DNA of 64,000 nucleotides. It comes from Streptomyces sp. V1I1 (GTDB lineage Bacteria > Actinomycetota > Actinomycetes > Streptomycetales > Streptomycetaceae). The stretch is from positions 1,488,001-1,552,000 of the forward strand of contig NZ_JAUSZH010000001.1 in NCBI RefSeq assembly GCF_030817355.1. Direction: 5' to 3'. The position numbers were made by a program, and so were the translations under genes. The notes beneath the pieces are model-generated. The model saw only the letters and a list, made by a program, of their open reading frames with translations, did no database searches and had not been told where the DNA came from. Numbering within the stretch: position 1 is the stretch's first letter; each line of letters opens with the position of its first letter. Shown piece by piece: positions 1-8,752 of this stretch.

Positions 1-686
1 AGGAGGAGGCCCGCCGCGTGGTCCCACGCGTTCTCCCAGGAGAAGGCAACCGCGTCCAACTCGCCCCGTGCCACGCGCAGATACTCCAGGCCCGCCGAGC
101 CGCAGGCCCGCGCGTGCACCCCCTCCACGTTCAGGCCGAGCAGCGCCTGCTTCTGGTCCGGGGTCGTGTAGTCCGGGTGGGACATGGCCACCTCCAGCGC
201 CACCCCCGGCGCCGGTGAACCCGCCCGTAGCGGCGTGCCGTTGAGGCGGGCGCCGCCGCCCTGTATCGCTGTCGCCATTTCGTCGGACACCGGTGCGTAC
301 GTCCAGGAGGCGAGCACCTCGCCGCGCTGGGCGAGGGCGACCAGCGTGCAGAACCCCGGATCCCCGTGGGCGAAGTGCCAGGTTCCGTCGACCGGGTCGA
401 CGATCCACACGGGTGCGTCGCCGTGCAGCGTCTCGTACACGGACGGGTCCGCGTGCACGGCCTCCTCGCCGACCACCATGGAGCCGGGGAGCAGGGCCGT
501 CAGGGACGCGGTGAGGTGCTCCTCGGCGAGACGGTCGGCGGTCGTCACCAGATCGTGGGGCCCGCTCTTCTCGACGATCTCGTGCGCGGCGAGCTGGCGG
601 AAACGCGGCATGATCTCGGTGGCGGCCGCCTTGCGGACCGCCTCCTCGACGTCGGACAGATCACCGTTCAGAAAGTCATCGATCAT
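1..686 (-). CDS. Inositol monophosphatase family protein (3' end off window)
   Basis: The gene runs off the left edge, so about 228 N-terminal codons are present and the end is missing. Reading from the ATG at 686 gives the metal-dependent phosphatase signature: Glu pair GEE near residue 73, DPVDGT at 97-102, and WDHAAG near 220-225. These correspond to the three sets of Mg-binding acidic residues of the IMPase/FBPase/CysQ superfamily, which hydrolyses sugar or inositol phosphates. The start is supported by GGAGGA a few bases upstream. The substrate (inositol-1-P, histidinol-P or another phosphomonoester) cannot be told from this part. The neighbour downstream of its start, on the same strand, is a gamma-glutamyltransferase homologue 41 bp away. 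Confidence 0.88.
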   Translation of the reverse strand, partial: MIDDFLNGDLSDVEEAVRKAAATEIMPRFRQLAAHEIVEKSGPHDLVTTADRLAEEHLTASLTALLPGSMVVGEEAVHADPSVYETLHGDAPVWIVDPVDGTWHFAHGDPGFCTLVALAQRGEVLASWTYAPVSDEMATAIQGGGARLNGTPLRAGSPAPGVALEVAMSHPDYTTPDQKQALLGLNVEGVHARACGSAGLEYLRVARGELDAVAFSWENAWDHAAGLL

Positions 687-727
687 TCCTCCAGCTAAGC
701 ACGGCCCGCTGACATCGGACTGTCCGC

Positions 728-2464
728 TCAGCGCCCCACCGCGTAACCCTGCATTCCCCTAGGGTTCGCCGCGGCTGACAGCACACCCGTGCGCGGGTCC
801 CTGGCGACCGCGCACAACCTGCCCTCCGACCAGGCGTCGCCGACGTTGACGTCATGGCCACGCAGCCGTAGCCCGGCGATGACGCCCGGGTCCATGCGGG
901 ACTCGACGGTGACGCTGCCCGGCCGCATGCCGCGCGGGTAGAAGGAGCTGGGGAAGCTGTCGCTGTGCCAGTTCGGCGCGTCGATCGCGCCCTGGAGGTC
1001 GAGCCCTCCGCGTACCTCGGGGCGCAGTGCGAGTGTGGTGCGGGGCCTGCGGCCTGGGGTGAGGGAGTTCGGCAGCCCGGGTTCCAGCCAGGCCGTCTGG
1101 AGGCGGGTGCCGAGGGGGAAGCCGAGTTCGGGCGCGACCGGGTTGGACTGGAGCCAGCCGCCGCTGGGCGTGGCGGCGACCATGTTGCCCCAGCGGTCGA
1201 CGATGTCGAGGTGGCAGGTGTCGCCGCGAGTGCCGCCGTCCGCGGTGACGTCCGGCTCGCCGGGCAGCGGCGAGGCGCCGTTCCTGGCGACCGTCGGCTC
1301 CCCCGCGCCCGCCGCCGTTATCCCCTTCACGTCGAAGCCGGGCTCGCCCGCGGCCACAGCGGTGGCATGGGTGCTCAGCTTCGGGGTCCGTCCGCCCGGA
1401 CTGCCCGGCCGCAGCTCGTACGAGGCCTTCTCGCCGACGAGCGCGCGACGGCGGGCGTTGTACGGCTCCGAGAGCAGCTCGCCGAGCGGCACCTCGGCCG
1501 CGTCCCCGTACCAGGCCTCCCGGTCGGCCATCGCCAACTTGCAGCCCTCGATGAGCAGATGGACGTACTCCGCCGATCCGTACTCCGGCAGCTCGTCGGG
1601 GAGCAGCGCGAGCTGCTGCAGCAGCGCGGGGCCCTGGCTCCAGCCGCCCGCCTTGCACAGCGTCCAGCCGTTCCAGTCGTACGCGACGGGGGCTTCGTAG
1701 GAGGCGGACCATCCGGCGAGGTCGGCCGCGGTCAGCGTGCCCGTGTGCCGTTCACCGCTGGTGTCCAGGGTGGGGCGGGCGGCCTGCCGTACCAGCGCAT
1801 CGGCGATGAATCCCTCGCTCCACACCTTCCGCGCGGCCTCGATCTCGGCGACCCGCCCGCCGCCGGACGACTCGGCGATCAGCCGCCGCCAAGTCGCGGC
1901 GAGGGCGGGGTTACGCAGCAGCTCTCCCGGCGCGGGGGACTTGCCGCCCGGCAGATAGACCTCGGCGGACGAGGTCCACTCGGTCTCGAAGAGTTCGCGA
2001 ACGCTCTCGACGGTCGCGCCGACGCGCTCGACGGGCGCGTGCCCGTCCTCGGCGTATCCGATGGCGTAACGCAGCACGTCGGCAAGGGACTTGGTGCCGT
2101 GGTCGCGCAGCAGCACCATCCACGCGTCGAACGCGCCCGGCACGGCGGCGGCGAGCGGCCCGGTACCGGGCACGAGGTCGAGCCCCAGGGAGCGGTAGTG
2201 CCCGATGCCCGCCCCGGCCGGCGCGGTCCCCTGCCCGCAGAGCACCCGCACCTCGCCACCCGCCGGCGCGAGGATGATAGGCACCTCGCCCGCGGGACCG
2301 CACAGATGCGGCTCGACGACATGCAGCACGAACCCGGCGGCCACGGCGGCGTCGTAGGCGTTGCCCCCGTCCTCGAGGACGGCCATCGCGGACTGCGAGG
2401 CGAGCCAGTGGGTGGAGGACACCATGCCGAAGGTGCCCTGGAGGGTGGGACGGGTGGTGAACAC
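728..2464 (-). CDS. Gamma-glutamyltransferase family protein
   Basis: This is an Ntn-hydrolase of the gamma-glutamyltransferase/CapD type, which matures by self-cleavage and transfers or hydrolyses gamma-glutamyl groups. The N-terminal part has the family pattern around GGNAYDAAVAAGFVL. The candidate nucleophile Thr lies in DTCHLDIVDRWGNMV, matching the usual TTH context with Cys in place of the second Thr. No clear signal peptide is seen, so it may be cytoplasmic, unlike the second homologue at 20368-22206. I chose the GTG at 2464 because GAGGGAG precedes it at good spacing and the protein then begins FTTRPTLQGTFGMVSS. The open frame extends to 2581, but those extra codons lie in a tandem repeat and look non-coding. 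The product is about 578 residues, near the family norm. The real substrate is unknown. Confidence 0.87.
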   Translation of the reverse strand: MFTTRPTLQGTFGMVSSTHWLASQSAMAVLEDGGNAYDAAVAAGFVLHVVEPHLCGPAGEVPIILAPAGGEVRVLCGQGTAPAGAGIGHYRSLGLDLVPGTGPLAAAVPGAFDAWMVLLRDHGTKSLADVLRYAIGYAEDGHAPVERVGATVESVRELFETEWTSSAEVYLPGGKSPAPGELLRNPALAATWRRLIAESSGGGRVAEIEAARKVWSEGFIADALVRQAARPTLDTSGERHTGTLTAADLAGWSASYEAPVAYDWNGWTLCKAGGWSQGPALLQQLALLPDELPEYGSAEYVHLLIEGCKLAMADREAWYGDAAEVPLGELLSEPYNARRRALVGEKASYELRPGSPGGRTPKLSTHATAVAAGEPGFDVKGITAAGAGEPTVARNGASPLPGEPDVTADGGTRGDTCHLDIVDRWGNMVAATPSGGWLQSNPVAPELGFPLGTRLQTAWLEPGLPNSLTPGRRPRTTLALRPEVRGGLDLQGAIDAPNWHSDSFPSSFYPRGMRPGSVTVESRMDPGVIAGLRLRGHDVNVGDAWSEGRLCAVARDPRTGVLSAAANPRGMQGYAVGR

Positions 2465-2527
2465 GGTTGCGGCTCCCTCGCTGGTGCTCGTCCACTGGTA
2501 CTCGCCGAATTGACCGGTACTCGTGGA

Positions 2528-2579
2528 ACGGCCCGCGCGGCACCGCGAATTCGTACGGCCCGCGCGGCACCGCGAATTC
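2528..2579. repeat. Two-copy 25-bp tandem repeat, period 27
   Basis: The same 25 bases occur at 2528-2552 and 2555-2579, separated by GT. Each copy carries GCCCGCGCGGCACCGCGAATTC-like sequence ending in an EcoRI-type GAATTC. It lies in the divergent gap between the gamma-glutamyltransferase homologue (-) and the gene at 2639 (+). It could be a duplicated regulator site or simple slippage. The copies are identical, so the duplication is recent or conserved. Confidence 0.8.
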
Positions 2580-2638
2580 ATCGGGCACGGAGAGAATGTT
2601 CGGCGTCCGTGCAGGCTAGCCGCCTACGATCCCCGGCC

Positions 2639-3421
2639 ATGAGCCAGTCCCCCGCCCCATCCTCTTCCGTGCTCGCCGCCTTCGGGGCCGCCGGAACACC
2701 GGTCCCCCTCCCCGGCGGCCAGGGCTCGGCCTGGCGCGCCGGCGCCCTGGTCCTCAAGCCCGCCGCGATGGAGCCGGAGACCGCGTGGCGCGCGGGCGTC
2801 CTGCACCATCTGCCCGAGGCTCCCGGCTTCCGGGTCGCCCGCCCGGTCCCGGCGACGGACGGATCGTGGGCGGCACACGGCTGGGAGGCCTGGCGGCTGG
2901 TCGGCGGATCCACCGATCCGCACCGCGCCGACGAGGTCATCCGGGCGGGCGAGGCCTTCCACACGGCACTGGCGCACCTGCCCAGGCCGCGCTTCCTTCG
3001 CGTACGCGACACCCCCTGGTCCCGCGCGGACCGGCTGGCCTGGCAGGAGGCCGAGCAGGCCCCGGACTTCCCCCTGCTGAAGCCCCTCCTCGCCGAGCGC
3101 GGCACCGTCGACGCCCCCGCCCAGGTCGTCCACGGCGATCTGCTGGGCAACGTCCTCTTCGAGCCGGGCCGGCCTCCCGCGATCATCGACTGGCCGCCCT
3201 ACTGGCGTCCCGCGGCCTACGCCTCCGCGGTCGTCGCCGTCGACGCGCTGTGCTGGTACGAGGCCGATCCCGCGCTGCTCGAGCGGTGGTCGCACCTGCC
3301 CGACTGGCGTCAACTCCTCATCCGCGCCCTGATCTTCCGTATCGCGACCCACGCGACGCTGGGCGGCGCGACGGAGGACGCCTACCGGCCGGTCGTGGAC
3401 CTCGTCCTCCACGCCGGCTGA
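2639..3421 (+). CDS. TIGR02569-like actinobacterial protein, aminoglycoside-phosphotransferase fold
   Basis: The 260-residue product begins SVLAAFGAAGTPVPLPGGQG and continues with WRAGALVLKP, the layout I recall for the actinobacterial TIGR02569 family. The C-terminal half carries VHGDLLGNVLF and IIDWPPYW, which resemble the HGD-x-x-x-N and IDW motifs of the APH/choline-kinase fold, with the second Asp present. It may therefore bind a nucleotide, but no substrate is known for the family. The start is the ATG at 2639. The frame stays open far upstream (from 965) only because the antisense gene is GC-rich, and there is no reason to include that. The gene stands alone, divergent from the neighbour on the left across the tandem repeat. 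Confidence 0.8.
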   Translation: MSQSPAPSSSVLAAFGAAGTPVPLPGGQGSAWRAGALVLKPAAMEPETAWRAGVLHHLPEAPGFRVARPVPATDGSWAAHGWEAWRLVGGSTDPHRADEVIRAGEAFHTALAHLPRPRFLRVRDTPWSRADRLAWQEAEQAPDFPLLKPLLAERGTVDAPAQVVHGDLLGNVLFEPGRPPAIIDWPPYWRPAAYASAVVAVDALCWYEADPALLERWSHLPDWRQLLIRALIFRIATHATLGGATEDAYRPVVDLVLHAG

Positions 3422-3613
3422 ACTGGCCGCAGCGGTTCGTCGCTGCGTACTGCCGCCTCGCAGCGGATCGCAGACATGGTCCACTGCGCAGCTCTGGTCA
3501 CCCGTGTGGCGTGCGTGGGACTGTCCTCAGCCCGCCACCGCGCTCCACTGGAGATGGCCGCGCACGTTCCACGACCGTGCAGCCGCCACCCGCACACCGG
3601 CGCATGGAGTGAG

Positions 3614-4615
3614 ATGGCAATGGTCGATATTTCGGTCGTCGTGCCGTGTTTCAACGAGAGCGAAGTGATCGACGCCTTTCATGGCGCTCTGATCACCGCT
3701 CTCGAACCGACCGGGGCGACCTTCGAGATCTGCTACGTCGACGACGGCAGCAGCGACCGGACCATGGAGCGTCTGAGAAACCTCGCGGGAGCTGCTCCGC
3801 GGGTGCGCTACACCTCCTTCAGCCGGAACTTCGGCAAGGAATCCGCCGTCCTCGCCGGAATGCGCATGTCCCGCGGTGCTGTGGTTGTCCTCATGGACGC
3901 CGATCTGCAGCATCCCCCCGAGCTCCTCGCCCGCATGCTGGAGCTGCACCACCACGGCTACGACCAGGTCGTGGCCCAGCGCGACCGTACGGGCGAAGGT
4001 GTCCTGCGGACCGCCCTCAGCAGGGCCTACTACCGCCTTGTACGTCACTTCATGGACGTCGAGATCGTCGACGGGGCGGGCGATTTCCGGCTCTTGTCGC
4101 GTCGTGCGGTGGACTGCGTCCTGTCGCTCCCGGAGAGCAACCGATTCTCCAAGGGACTCTTCTCCTGGATCGGCTTCGACACGGTCAGCTTCACGTACCA
4201 GAACGTCCAGCGAGCTGCCGGGCAGTCCAAGTGGGGCGGCCGGCGTCTGCTCAACTACGGCATCGACGGGCTGCTCTCCTTCAACAGCCGTCCGCTGCGG
4301 CTGGCCATCCACACCGGTCTCTGGCTCTTTCTGTCCGCGCTCGCCTATGCCCTGTGGATCGTCGCGAACGTCGTACTGAACGGTGTCCAGACCCCCGGTT
4401 ACGCGACACTCATCACCGCCATCGTCGCGCTCAGTGGAATCCAGCTGGCCACTCTCGGCGTCATCGGGGAGTACGTGGGCCGGATCTACCACGAGTCGAA
4501 GCGTCGGCCGCACTATGTGGTCCGCGAAACGGACGACTCCACCGCAGTCCTCCGTAACTCCGGCAACTCCGGCCTCTCGCTGAAAGCCGCCGGACACGTG
4601 CGGCGGGAGCCATGA
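3614..4615 (+). CDS. Polyprenyl-phosphate glycosyltransferase, GT2 (GtrB/DPM1-like)
   Basis: This family-2 glycosyltransferase has the nucleotide-sugar motifs VDDGSSD and DADLQHP in the first third, then YYRLVRHF and [11 protein letters not shown]. It ends with two membrane segments around [19 protein letters not shown] and [23 protein letters not shown]. That architecture matches GtrB-type enzymes, which load a sugar from a nucleotide donor onto a polyprenyl phosphate at the inner membrane face. The ATG at 3614 follows GGAGTGAG and gives 333 residues. An ATG at 3620 is possible. The longer frame from 3476 is not needed. Its stop overlaps the start of the GtrA-like gene in ATGA, so the two are translationally coupled. 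Which sugar is carried is not shown. Confidence 0.9.
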   Translation: MAMVDISVVVPCFNESEVIDAFHGALITALEPTGATFEICYVDDGSSDRTMERLRNLAGAAPRVRYTSFSRNFGKESAVLAGMRMSRGAVVVLMDADLQHPPELLARMLELHHHGYDQVVAQRDRTGEGVLRTALSRAYYRLVRHFMDVEIVDGAGDFRLLSRRAVDCVLSLPESNRFSKGLFSWIGFDTVSFTYQNVQRAAGQSKWGGRRLLNYGIDGLLSFNSRPLRLAIHTGLWLFLSALAYALWIVANVVLNGVQTPGYATLITAIVALSGIQLATLGVIGEYVGRIYHESKRRPHYVVRETDDSTAVLRNSGNSGLSLKAAGHVRREP

Positions 4616-5067
4616 ACTCTCGGGCCACCTTCCGGCAGTTCACAGTCTTCGCCGCGTTCGGCCTCGCCAACACGGCCGTCTACTACGGCGTGTACGCCTC
4701 GCTGAACATCTGGATGCCTTATCTGGCAGCCCATGTCGTGGGCTACGCGGTGAGCATCACCGGTTCGTTCCTGCTCAACTCGTACGTCACCGTCCGTACG
4801 CGGCCGACCTGGCGTGCCTTCGCCCGGTATCCGCTGTCGGGCGCGGCCAACGTCGTGGGCGGCGGAATCCTTCTCCATCTCGCCGTGAGCAGGCTGGGCA
4901 TGGACGAGAACCTCTCCGCCATCGCCGCCGGTGTCCTCGTCACACCGCTCTCGTTCCTGCTCGCCCGATGGGCCCTCACCCCCGGCACGACTGCCACCCC
5001 TCGTTCCGAGCCGCAGCCCCCGCAGCGTTCACAGGAGCAGGTCAGGGGAGCTGCTCCGAATGAGTGA
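4612..5067 (+). CDS. GtrA family polyprenol-linked sugar flippase
   Basis: A small (151-residue) membrane protein with four predicted hydrophobic segments: [54 protein letters not shown] and [18 protein letters not shown]. The FLLN between segments is typical of GtrA (PF04138). GtrA-like proteins are thought to flip the polyprenyl-phosphate sugar made by the adjacent GtrB. The ATG at 4612 overlaps the upstream stop by 4 bp. The C-terminal 25 residues are polar and low complexity. The last 26 bp overlap, tail to tail, the end of the opposing membrane protein gene at 5042-6598, an unusual convergent overlap of coding regions. Confidence 0.88.
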   Translation: MNSRATFRQFTVFAAFGLANTAVYYGVYASLNIWMPYLAAHVVGYAVSITGSFLLNSYVTVRTRPTWRAFARYPLSGAANVVGGGILLHLAVSRLGMDENLSAIAAGVLVTPLSFLLARWALTPGTTATPRSEPQPPQRSQEQVRGAAPNE

Positions 5068-6598
5068 CCCGGTCCAGGTGGTAGTAGTCGGCGACGCACC
5101 GGGCCGACCAGATCCTGCGCCCGTCTGAGCCGAACGGCTCCAGCATTCCGCTGACTGAGAGCGGCTTGTACGGAAGAACCTTCGCGCCGCGCGCCGCCTG
5201 GTCGCGCAGCCAGTGGTCCTGACGGTCCCACTGGCGAGCCCGTACCTGCATTTCCTGGCCCAGGTGGTGGAGCGGGGCGAGCAGGCCCCCTACGGCCGCG
5301 GCGCACACCGTCGCGGCCGCTGCCGTCGCCACGCCCATCAGCCGCCCACGCAGACGCAGCGCGCGTCCCAGGAAGGCGCCGACGCCCACGAGCAGCAGGA
5401 CATACAGCAGGAGGTAGTCGTTCCACGTTCGCTCCGCGGCCACCACCCGTGCGCCGAAGACCGGGTAGGTGATGACGGTGCAGAGGTAGCCGGAAAGGAG
5501 GAAGGCCAGTGCGCCGAAGGATGTCAGCAGCAGCGGTCGGCACGGCAGCAGGACCGCCCGATTCCCTCCCCTCTCGCCCGGGCCCCGCGCCAGCAGGCCC
5601 AGCAGTACTCCGGCCGCGAACGCTCCCGCGTACTGCCAGGTCGTGAGGATCGTCTCCAGGATGTGCACGTACCCGCGCAGCGAGGCGATCAGCGATTCGG
5701 GGGCGAGCATGGAGTCGGTCTCGGCGCCGTATCGCGCACGCCGGTTGCGCGACCCCGGGGACGTCACCAGCACGAGCGTTCCGATGCCGATCCCGGCCAT
5801 GCCGGCCAGGGACCAGTCACGGGCGAAGGCCCGGACTCGCTCGGTGAAGAGCCGACAGCTGAGCAGCACCACCCCCGAAAGCACCACCAGGGCGACGACC
5901 GATGTCTCCTCGGACAGCGTCCCGATGAAGACCCCCGCCACCAGCACGACGGCCAGAGCAGCGATCCGGCCCCGCCGACTGCGCGCCCGCAGCAACGGGA
6001 TGGCCGCCGCGCAGGCCAGCACCGGAGCCACGGTGTGCGAGACCGAGGCGGCGGGCCAGTAGAACGTCTTGTACGTATTGGGGGTGGCGAAGAGGAACAC
6101 CGCCGTGATCATGGACGCCACGAGCAGCAGGGCTCCGCGTGGCACCGTCTGGTCGGCCATGCGCAGCAGTTGCACGGTCAGGGCCCACAGCAGGACCAGC
6201 ATGAGAACACCGCTGATCAGAGCGAACCACTGATGGCCGGCGACCGGGAATTTCGTGTACAGCCCGATGAGCACGCCATTGCCGATCCTCCCGTTGTCGG
6301 TGACGTAGAACTTCGCGATCAGCCCCGAGACGCCGTGGTCACGCACGGTGGGCAGGAAGCACCACTCATCCGCACTGGGGCGGACGTGGCGGCCCAGCCA
6401 CGAGGCCATTGCGAGCAGCCCGAGAGGCAGCAGGGAGAGGCCCACCGGCCAGGCGGTCGTCCACGAGCGGAGGAGACGTCGGCGGCCCTTCCACAGCCGC
6501 GGGCCGAGGCCGTCACCCGGTTCCCGTGGGATGGTGACGCGCGATGCGCCGACGGCCACTTTCACCACTGCCTCTCGGGAACCCCGGTCCGACACCAT
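5042..6598 (-). CDS. Polytopic membrane protein, probable GT-C/Gtr-type glycosyltransferase (DUF6056-like)
   Basis: The 518-residue product has about ten hydrophobic stretches and a first extracytoplasmic loop with [17 protein letters not shown]. An acidic residue in that loop is typical of GT-C enzymes that use polyprenyl-phosphate sugar donors. A soluble C-terminal tail contains [15 protein letters not shown]. From memory it resembles the DUF6056/GtrC-like group, but I could not verify that. With the GtrB- and GtrA-like genes converging on it, it is the natural candidate for the final transferase of a three-part Gtr cassette. The ATG at 6598 lacks a clear ribosome-binding site; GTG codons near 6565 (after GAGAGG) are alternatives. 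Its 3' end overlaps the gtrA-like gene by 26 bp. Confidence 0.72.
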   Translation of the reverse strand: MVSDRGSREAVVKVAVGASRVTIPREPGDGLGPRLWKGRRRLLRSWTTAWPVGLSLLPLGLLAMASWLGRHVRPSADEWCFLPTVRDHGVSGLIAKFYVTDNGRIGNGVLIGLYTKFPVAGHQWFALISGVLMLVLLWALTVQLLRMADQTVPRGALLLVASMITAVFLFATPNTYKTFYWPAASVSHTVAPVLACAAAIPLLRARSRRGRIAALAVVLVAGVFIGTLSEETSVVALVVLSGVVLLSCRLFTERVRAFARDWSLAGMAGIGIGTLVLVTSPGSRNRRARYGAETDSMLAPESLIASLRGYVHILETILTTWQYAGAFAAGVLLGLLARGPGERGGNRAVLLPCRPLLLTSFGALAFLLSGYLCTVITYPVFGARVVAAERTWNDYLLLYVLLLVGVGAFLGRALRLRGRLMGVATAAAATVCAAAVGGLLAPLHHLGQEMQVRARQWDRQDHWLRDQAARGAKVLPYKPLSVSGMLEPFGSDGRRIWSARCVADYYHLDRVTHSEQLP

Positions 6599-6655
6599 AG
6601 AGGTGAATTTTCGCGGTGCCGTCCCACGGTCCGCACGGCAAGACCGGCGAATGGG

Positions 6656-7270
6656 TCAGCTGCCCGAGAAACCGGCCCGCCCGGCGTCGTGGCCGACCGC
6701 TCCCCGCGCGAGCAGCAGCAGCGCGTCAACCAGGTCGTCGGCCGGGTCGCCCGTCGCCAGTCTGCGCAGTTGAAGGCCCATCACCAGCGCGACTGTGGTG
6801 GCGGCGAGGCGTTCGGCGTCCGGGACGCCGAGGCCGGTGAGGATCTGCGCCGCGAGCCGGTCGTACGCGGCGAAGGCCTCGGCGGCCGCTTCCCGCAGCC
6901 GCTCGTCGCGCCCGGCCTGGACGTACAGCTCGAAGGGCGCGATGTGCTCGCTGTCGAAGGCGGTGCCGCCTGCCACCTGCCCGGCCAGGGCGGCGGCGCC
7001 GTCGATGTCGACGCCGTCGCTCTGGCACTGGTCTGCCAGTTCGGTGAAGCGGCGGGTCTCCTCGCGCACGAAGTGCAGCAAGCTCTCGCGCAACAGCTCG
7101 TGCTGGGTCTCGAAGTGGTACGTGACCGAGCCGAGCGAGACCCCGGCCTCCTTGGCGATCCGCCGGTTGGTGACCGCCGCGACTCCGTCCTTGCCGATGA
7201 TGTGCAGGACGGCGGTGATGATGCGCTGCCGGGTCGGGGCGGAGCGGGCCGGATTGGACATGACGGTCAT
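6656..7270 (-). CDS. TetR family transcriptional regulator
   Basis: The 204-residue protein has an N-terminal TetR DNA-binding domain: TRQRIITAVLHIIGKDGVAAVTNRRIAKEAGVSLGSV is followed by TYHFETQHELL, the usual helix-turn-helix and anchor helix. The ligand-binding part has no recognisable signature. The start is fixed by ATGA: its ATG at 7270-7268 overlaps the stop of the amidase upstream, so the two form one translationally coupled unit. The likely target is the perfect 18-bp palindrome at 8717-8734 in the divergent promoter region ahead of the amidase and the SDR. That link is inferred from position. As with most TetR proteins it is probably a repressor released by a small molecule related to the amidase or SDR reaction. 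Confidence 0.9.
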   Translation of the reverse strand: MTVMSNPARSAPTRQRIITAVLHIIGKDGVAAVTNRRIAKEAGVSLGSVTYHFETQHELLRESLLHFVREETRRFTELADQCQSDGVDIDGAAALAGQVAGGTAFDSEHIAPFELYVQAGRDERLREAAAEAFAAYDRLAAQILTGLGVPDAERLAATTVALVMGLQLRRLATGDPADDLVDALLLLARGAVGHDAGRAGFSGS

Positions 7271-8697
7271 TGTTCCACCGGCACGCTCCCGGGGATCACC
7301 GGGGCGGGCGGCCGCTTCTCGTACCAGCGCTGGTCCGCTTCCAGTTGGGCGGCGAGCGAGATCAGCCGTTCCTCGCTGCCCGCGGGGCCGAGCAGCTGGG
7401 CGCCGACGGGCAGTCCCTCGGCCGTGAGTCCGGCGGGGACGTTGACGCCGGGCCAGCCGAGGACGTTCCAGGGCCAGGCGTAGGGGCACGCGGCCGCCAT
7501 CGTCGCGTCGGTGCGCCAGGCGCTGAGTCCGTCGAAGGCGCCGATGCGCGGGGGCGGGGCCGCGGTGGTCGGGGTGAGGACGATGTCGTACGAGTCGAAG
7601 ATCGCGCCGATCCTTGCGTGCTGTCGGGCCTCGCGGGCGCGGGCGGCGCGCACGACGCGGCCGCCGAGCCGGCGGCCGTTGCGCATGGCATGGCGGGTGC
7701 GCGGGTCGAGCAGGGCGGGCTCGGGGTGCAGGGCGGCGACCTCCGCGATGCCCGCGGTGGCGCGGGGGACGAAGGCGAGGCCGATCAGGCCGTAGCGCGG
7801 CCGGGCCTCCTCCACGTGGTGGCCGAGGCGGGCGAGCGCTTCGGCGAGCGCGGTGACGGCGCGGCGCACCTCTGGGTGGGGCGCGGTGCGGGTGAGGGTG
7901 AGCGGGGGCCGCCAGGCCAGGGCGATGCGCAGCCGGCCGGGGTCGCGGCGGGCGGCGGCGGAGGCGTTGATGGCGTCCGGGCTGTGCAGGTCCTCGCGGT
8001 GCGGGCCCTGCACCACGTCGAGCAGCAGCGCGGCGTCGGCGACGGTGCGGGCGAGCGGGCCGTTGACGGCGAGCCCCTGGAAGGCGTCGGCGTAGGGGTG
8101 CAGGGAGACGCGTCCGCGCTGCGGTTTGATGCCCACGAGGTGGGTCCAGGCAGACGGGATGCGGACCGATCCCGCGCCGTCGGAGCCGAGCGCGGCGGGT
8201 ACGAGCCCGGCGGCGACGGCGGCCGCTGAGCCACCGGACGAGCCGCCCGGGGTGTGGTCGGTGGACCAGGGGTTACGGGTGGCGCCGAAGGCGGGTCCCT
8301 CGGTGAACGGCCACTGGCCGAGTTCGCAGGAGTTGGTCTTGCCGACGATCACGGCCCCGGCCGCGCGGAGGCGGCGTACCGCTTCGCCGTCCGTGGCGGC
8401 CGGAGCGAGCTCGCCGCAGCAGCCGAAGAGGGTGGGCAGCCCTGCCACGTCGGTGTCGTCCTTGACTGCGAGGGGCACGCCGAGGAGCGGCAGCCGCTCC
8501 CCCGCCGCGAGGCGCCGGTCCGCGTCCCTTGCCTCCGCGAGCGCCGCATCGCCGCGCACCCAGCGGAAGGCGTTGATGGTGGACTGGCTGGCCTCGATGC
8601 GCTCGATCGCGCTCTTCACCAGCGCTTCGGACGTCGTCCGACCGTCCGTCAACTCACGTGTGTGCTCTGCCAGTCCGCCGGAATCTTCTGTGGACAC
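7267..8697 (-). CDS. Amidase-signature family amidohydrolase
   Basis: This 476-residue enzyme belongs to the amidase signature family. The Ser-cisSer-Lys triad is visible: Lys79 in LAVKDD, Ser153/154 in GGSSGGS, and the nucleophile Ser177 in GSDGAGSVR. The C-terminal part (PTTAAPPP, ACPYAWPWNVLGWPGVNVPAGL) follows the usual family layout. It hydrolyses an amide, but the substrate is not evident. GatA is unlikely, since no gatB/gatC is nearby. It is the first gene of a two-gene unit with the TetR regulator, whose start overlaps its stop. The promoter faces the SDR gene, with only 55 bp between the two starts and the 18-bp palindrome in that gap. Confidence 0.9.
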   Translation of the reverse strand: MSTEDSGGLAEHTRELTDGRTTSEALVKSAIERIEASQSTINAFRWVRGDAALAEARDADRRLAAGERLPLLGVPLAVKDDTDVAGLPTLFGCCGELAPAATDGEAVRRLRAAGAVIVGKTNSCELGQWPFTEGPAFGATRNPWSTDHTPGGSSGGSAAAVAAGLVPAALGSDGAGSVRIPSAWTHLVGIKPQRGRVSLHPYADAFQGLAVNGPLARTVADAALLLDVVQGPHREDLHSPDAINASAAARRDPGRLRIALAWRPPLTLTRTAPHPEVRRAVTALAEALARLGHHVEEARPRYGLIGLAFVPRATAGIAEVAALHPEPALLDPRTRHAMRNGRRLGGRVVRAARAREARQHARIGAIFDSYDIVLTPTTAAPPPRIGAFDGLSAWRTDATMAAACPYAWPWNVLGWPGVNVPAGLTAEGLPVGAQLLGPAGSEERLISLAAQLEADQRWYEKRPPAPVIPGSVPVEQ

Positions 8698-8716
8698 GAC
8701 CGCCCCGCCTCCCTAT

Positions 8717-8734
8717 TGTTCGTTCGAACGAACA
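8717..8734. promoter_or_regulatory. Perfect 18-bp palindrome, probable TetR operator
   Basis: TGTTCGTTCGAACGAACA is a perfect inverted repeat centred between 8725 and 8726. It lies in the 55-bp gap between the divergent amidase and SDR starts. A TetR-family gene closes the amidase unit, so this is the obvious operator. Binding would control both directions at once. Confidence 0.75.
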
Positions 8735-8752
8735 GAACTGGAGGGTAACCAG

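Noticed and set aside
728..2581. Gamma-glutamyltransferase start at 2581
   Set aside because: The first 39 codons come from the tandem repeat and spacer and duplicate NSRCRAGR. The GTG at 2464 has a ribosome-binding site and matches the family start.
965..3421. Open frame of 818 codons on the + strand
   Set aside because: Only the part from 2639 is coding. The upstream part is antisense to the gamma-glutamyltransferase homologue and shows the high-GC shadow pattern.
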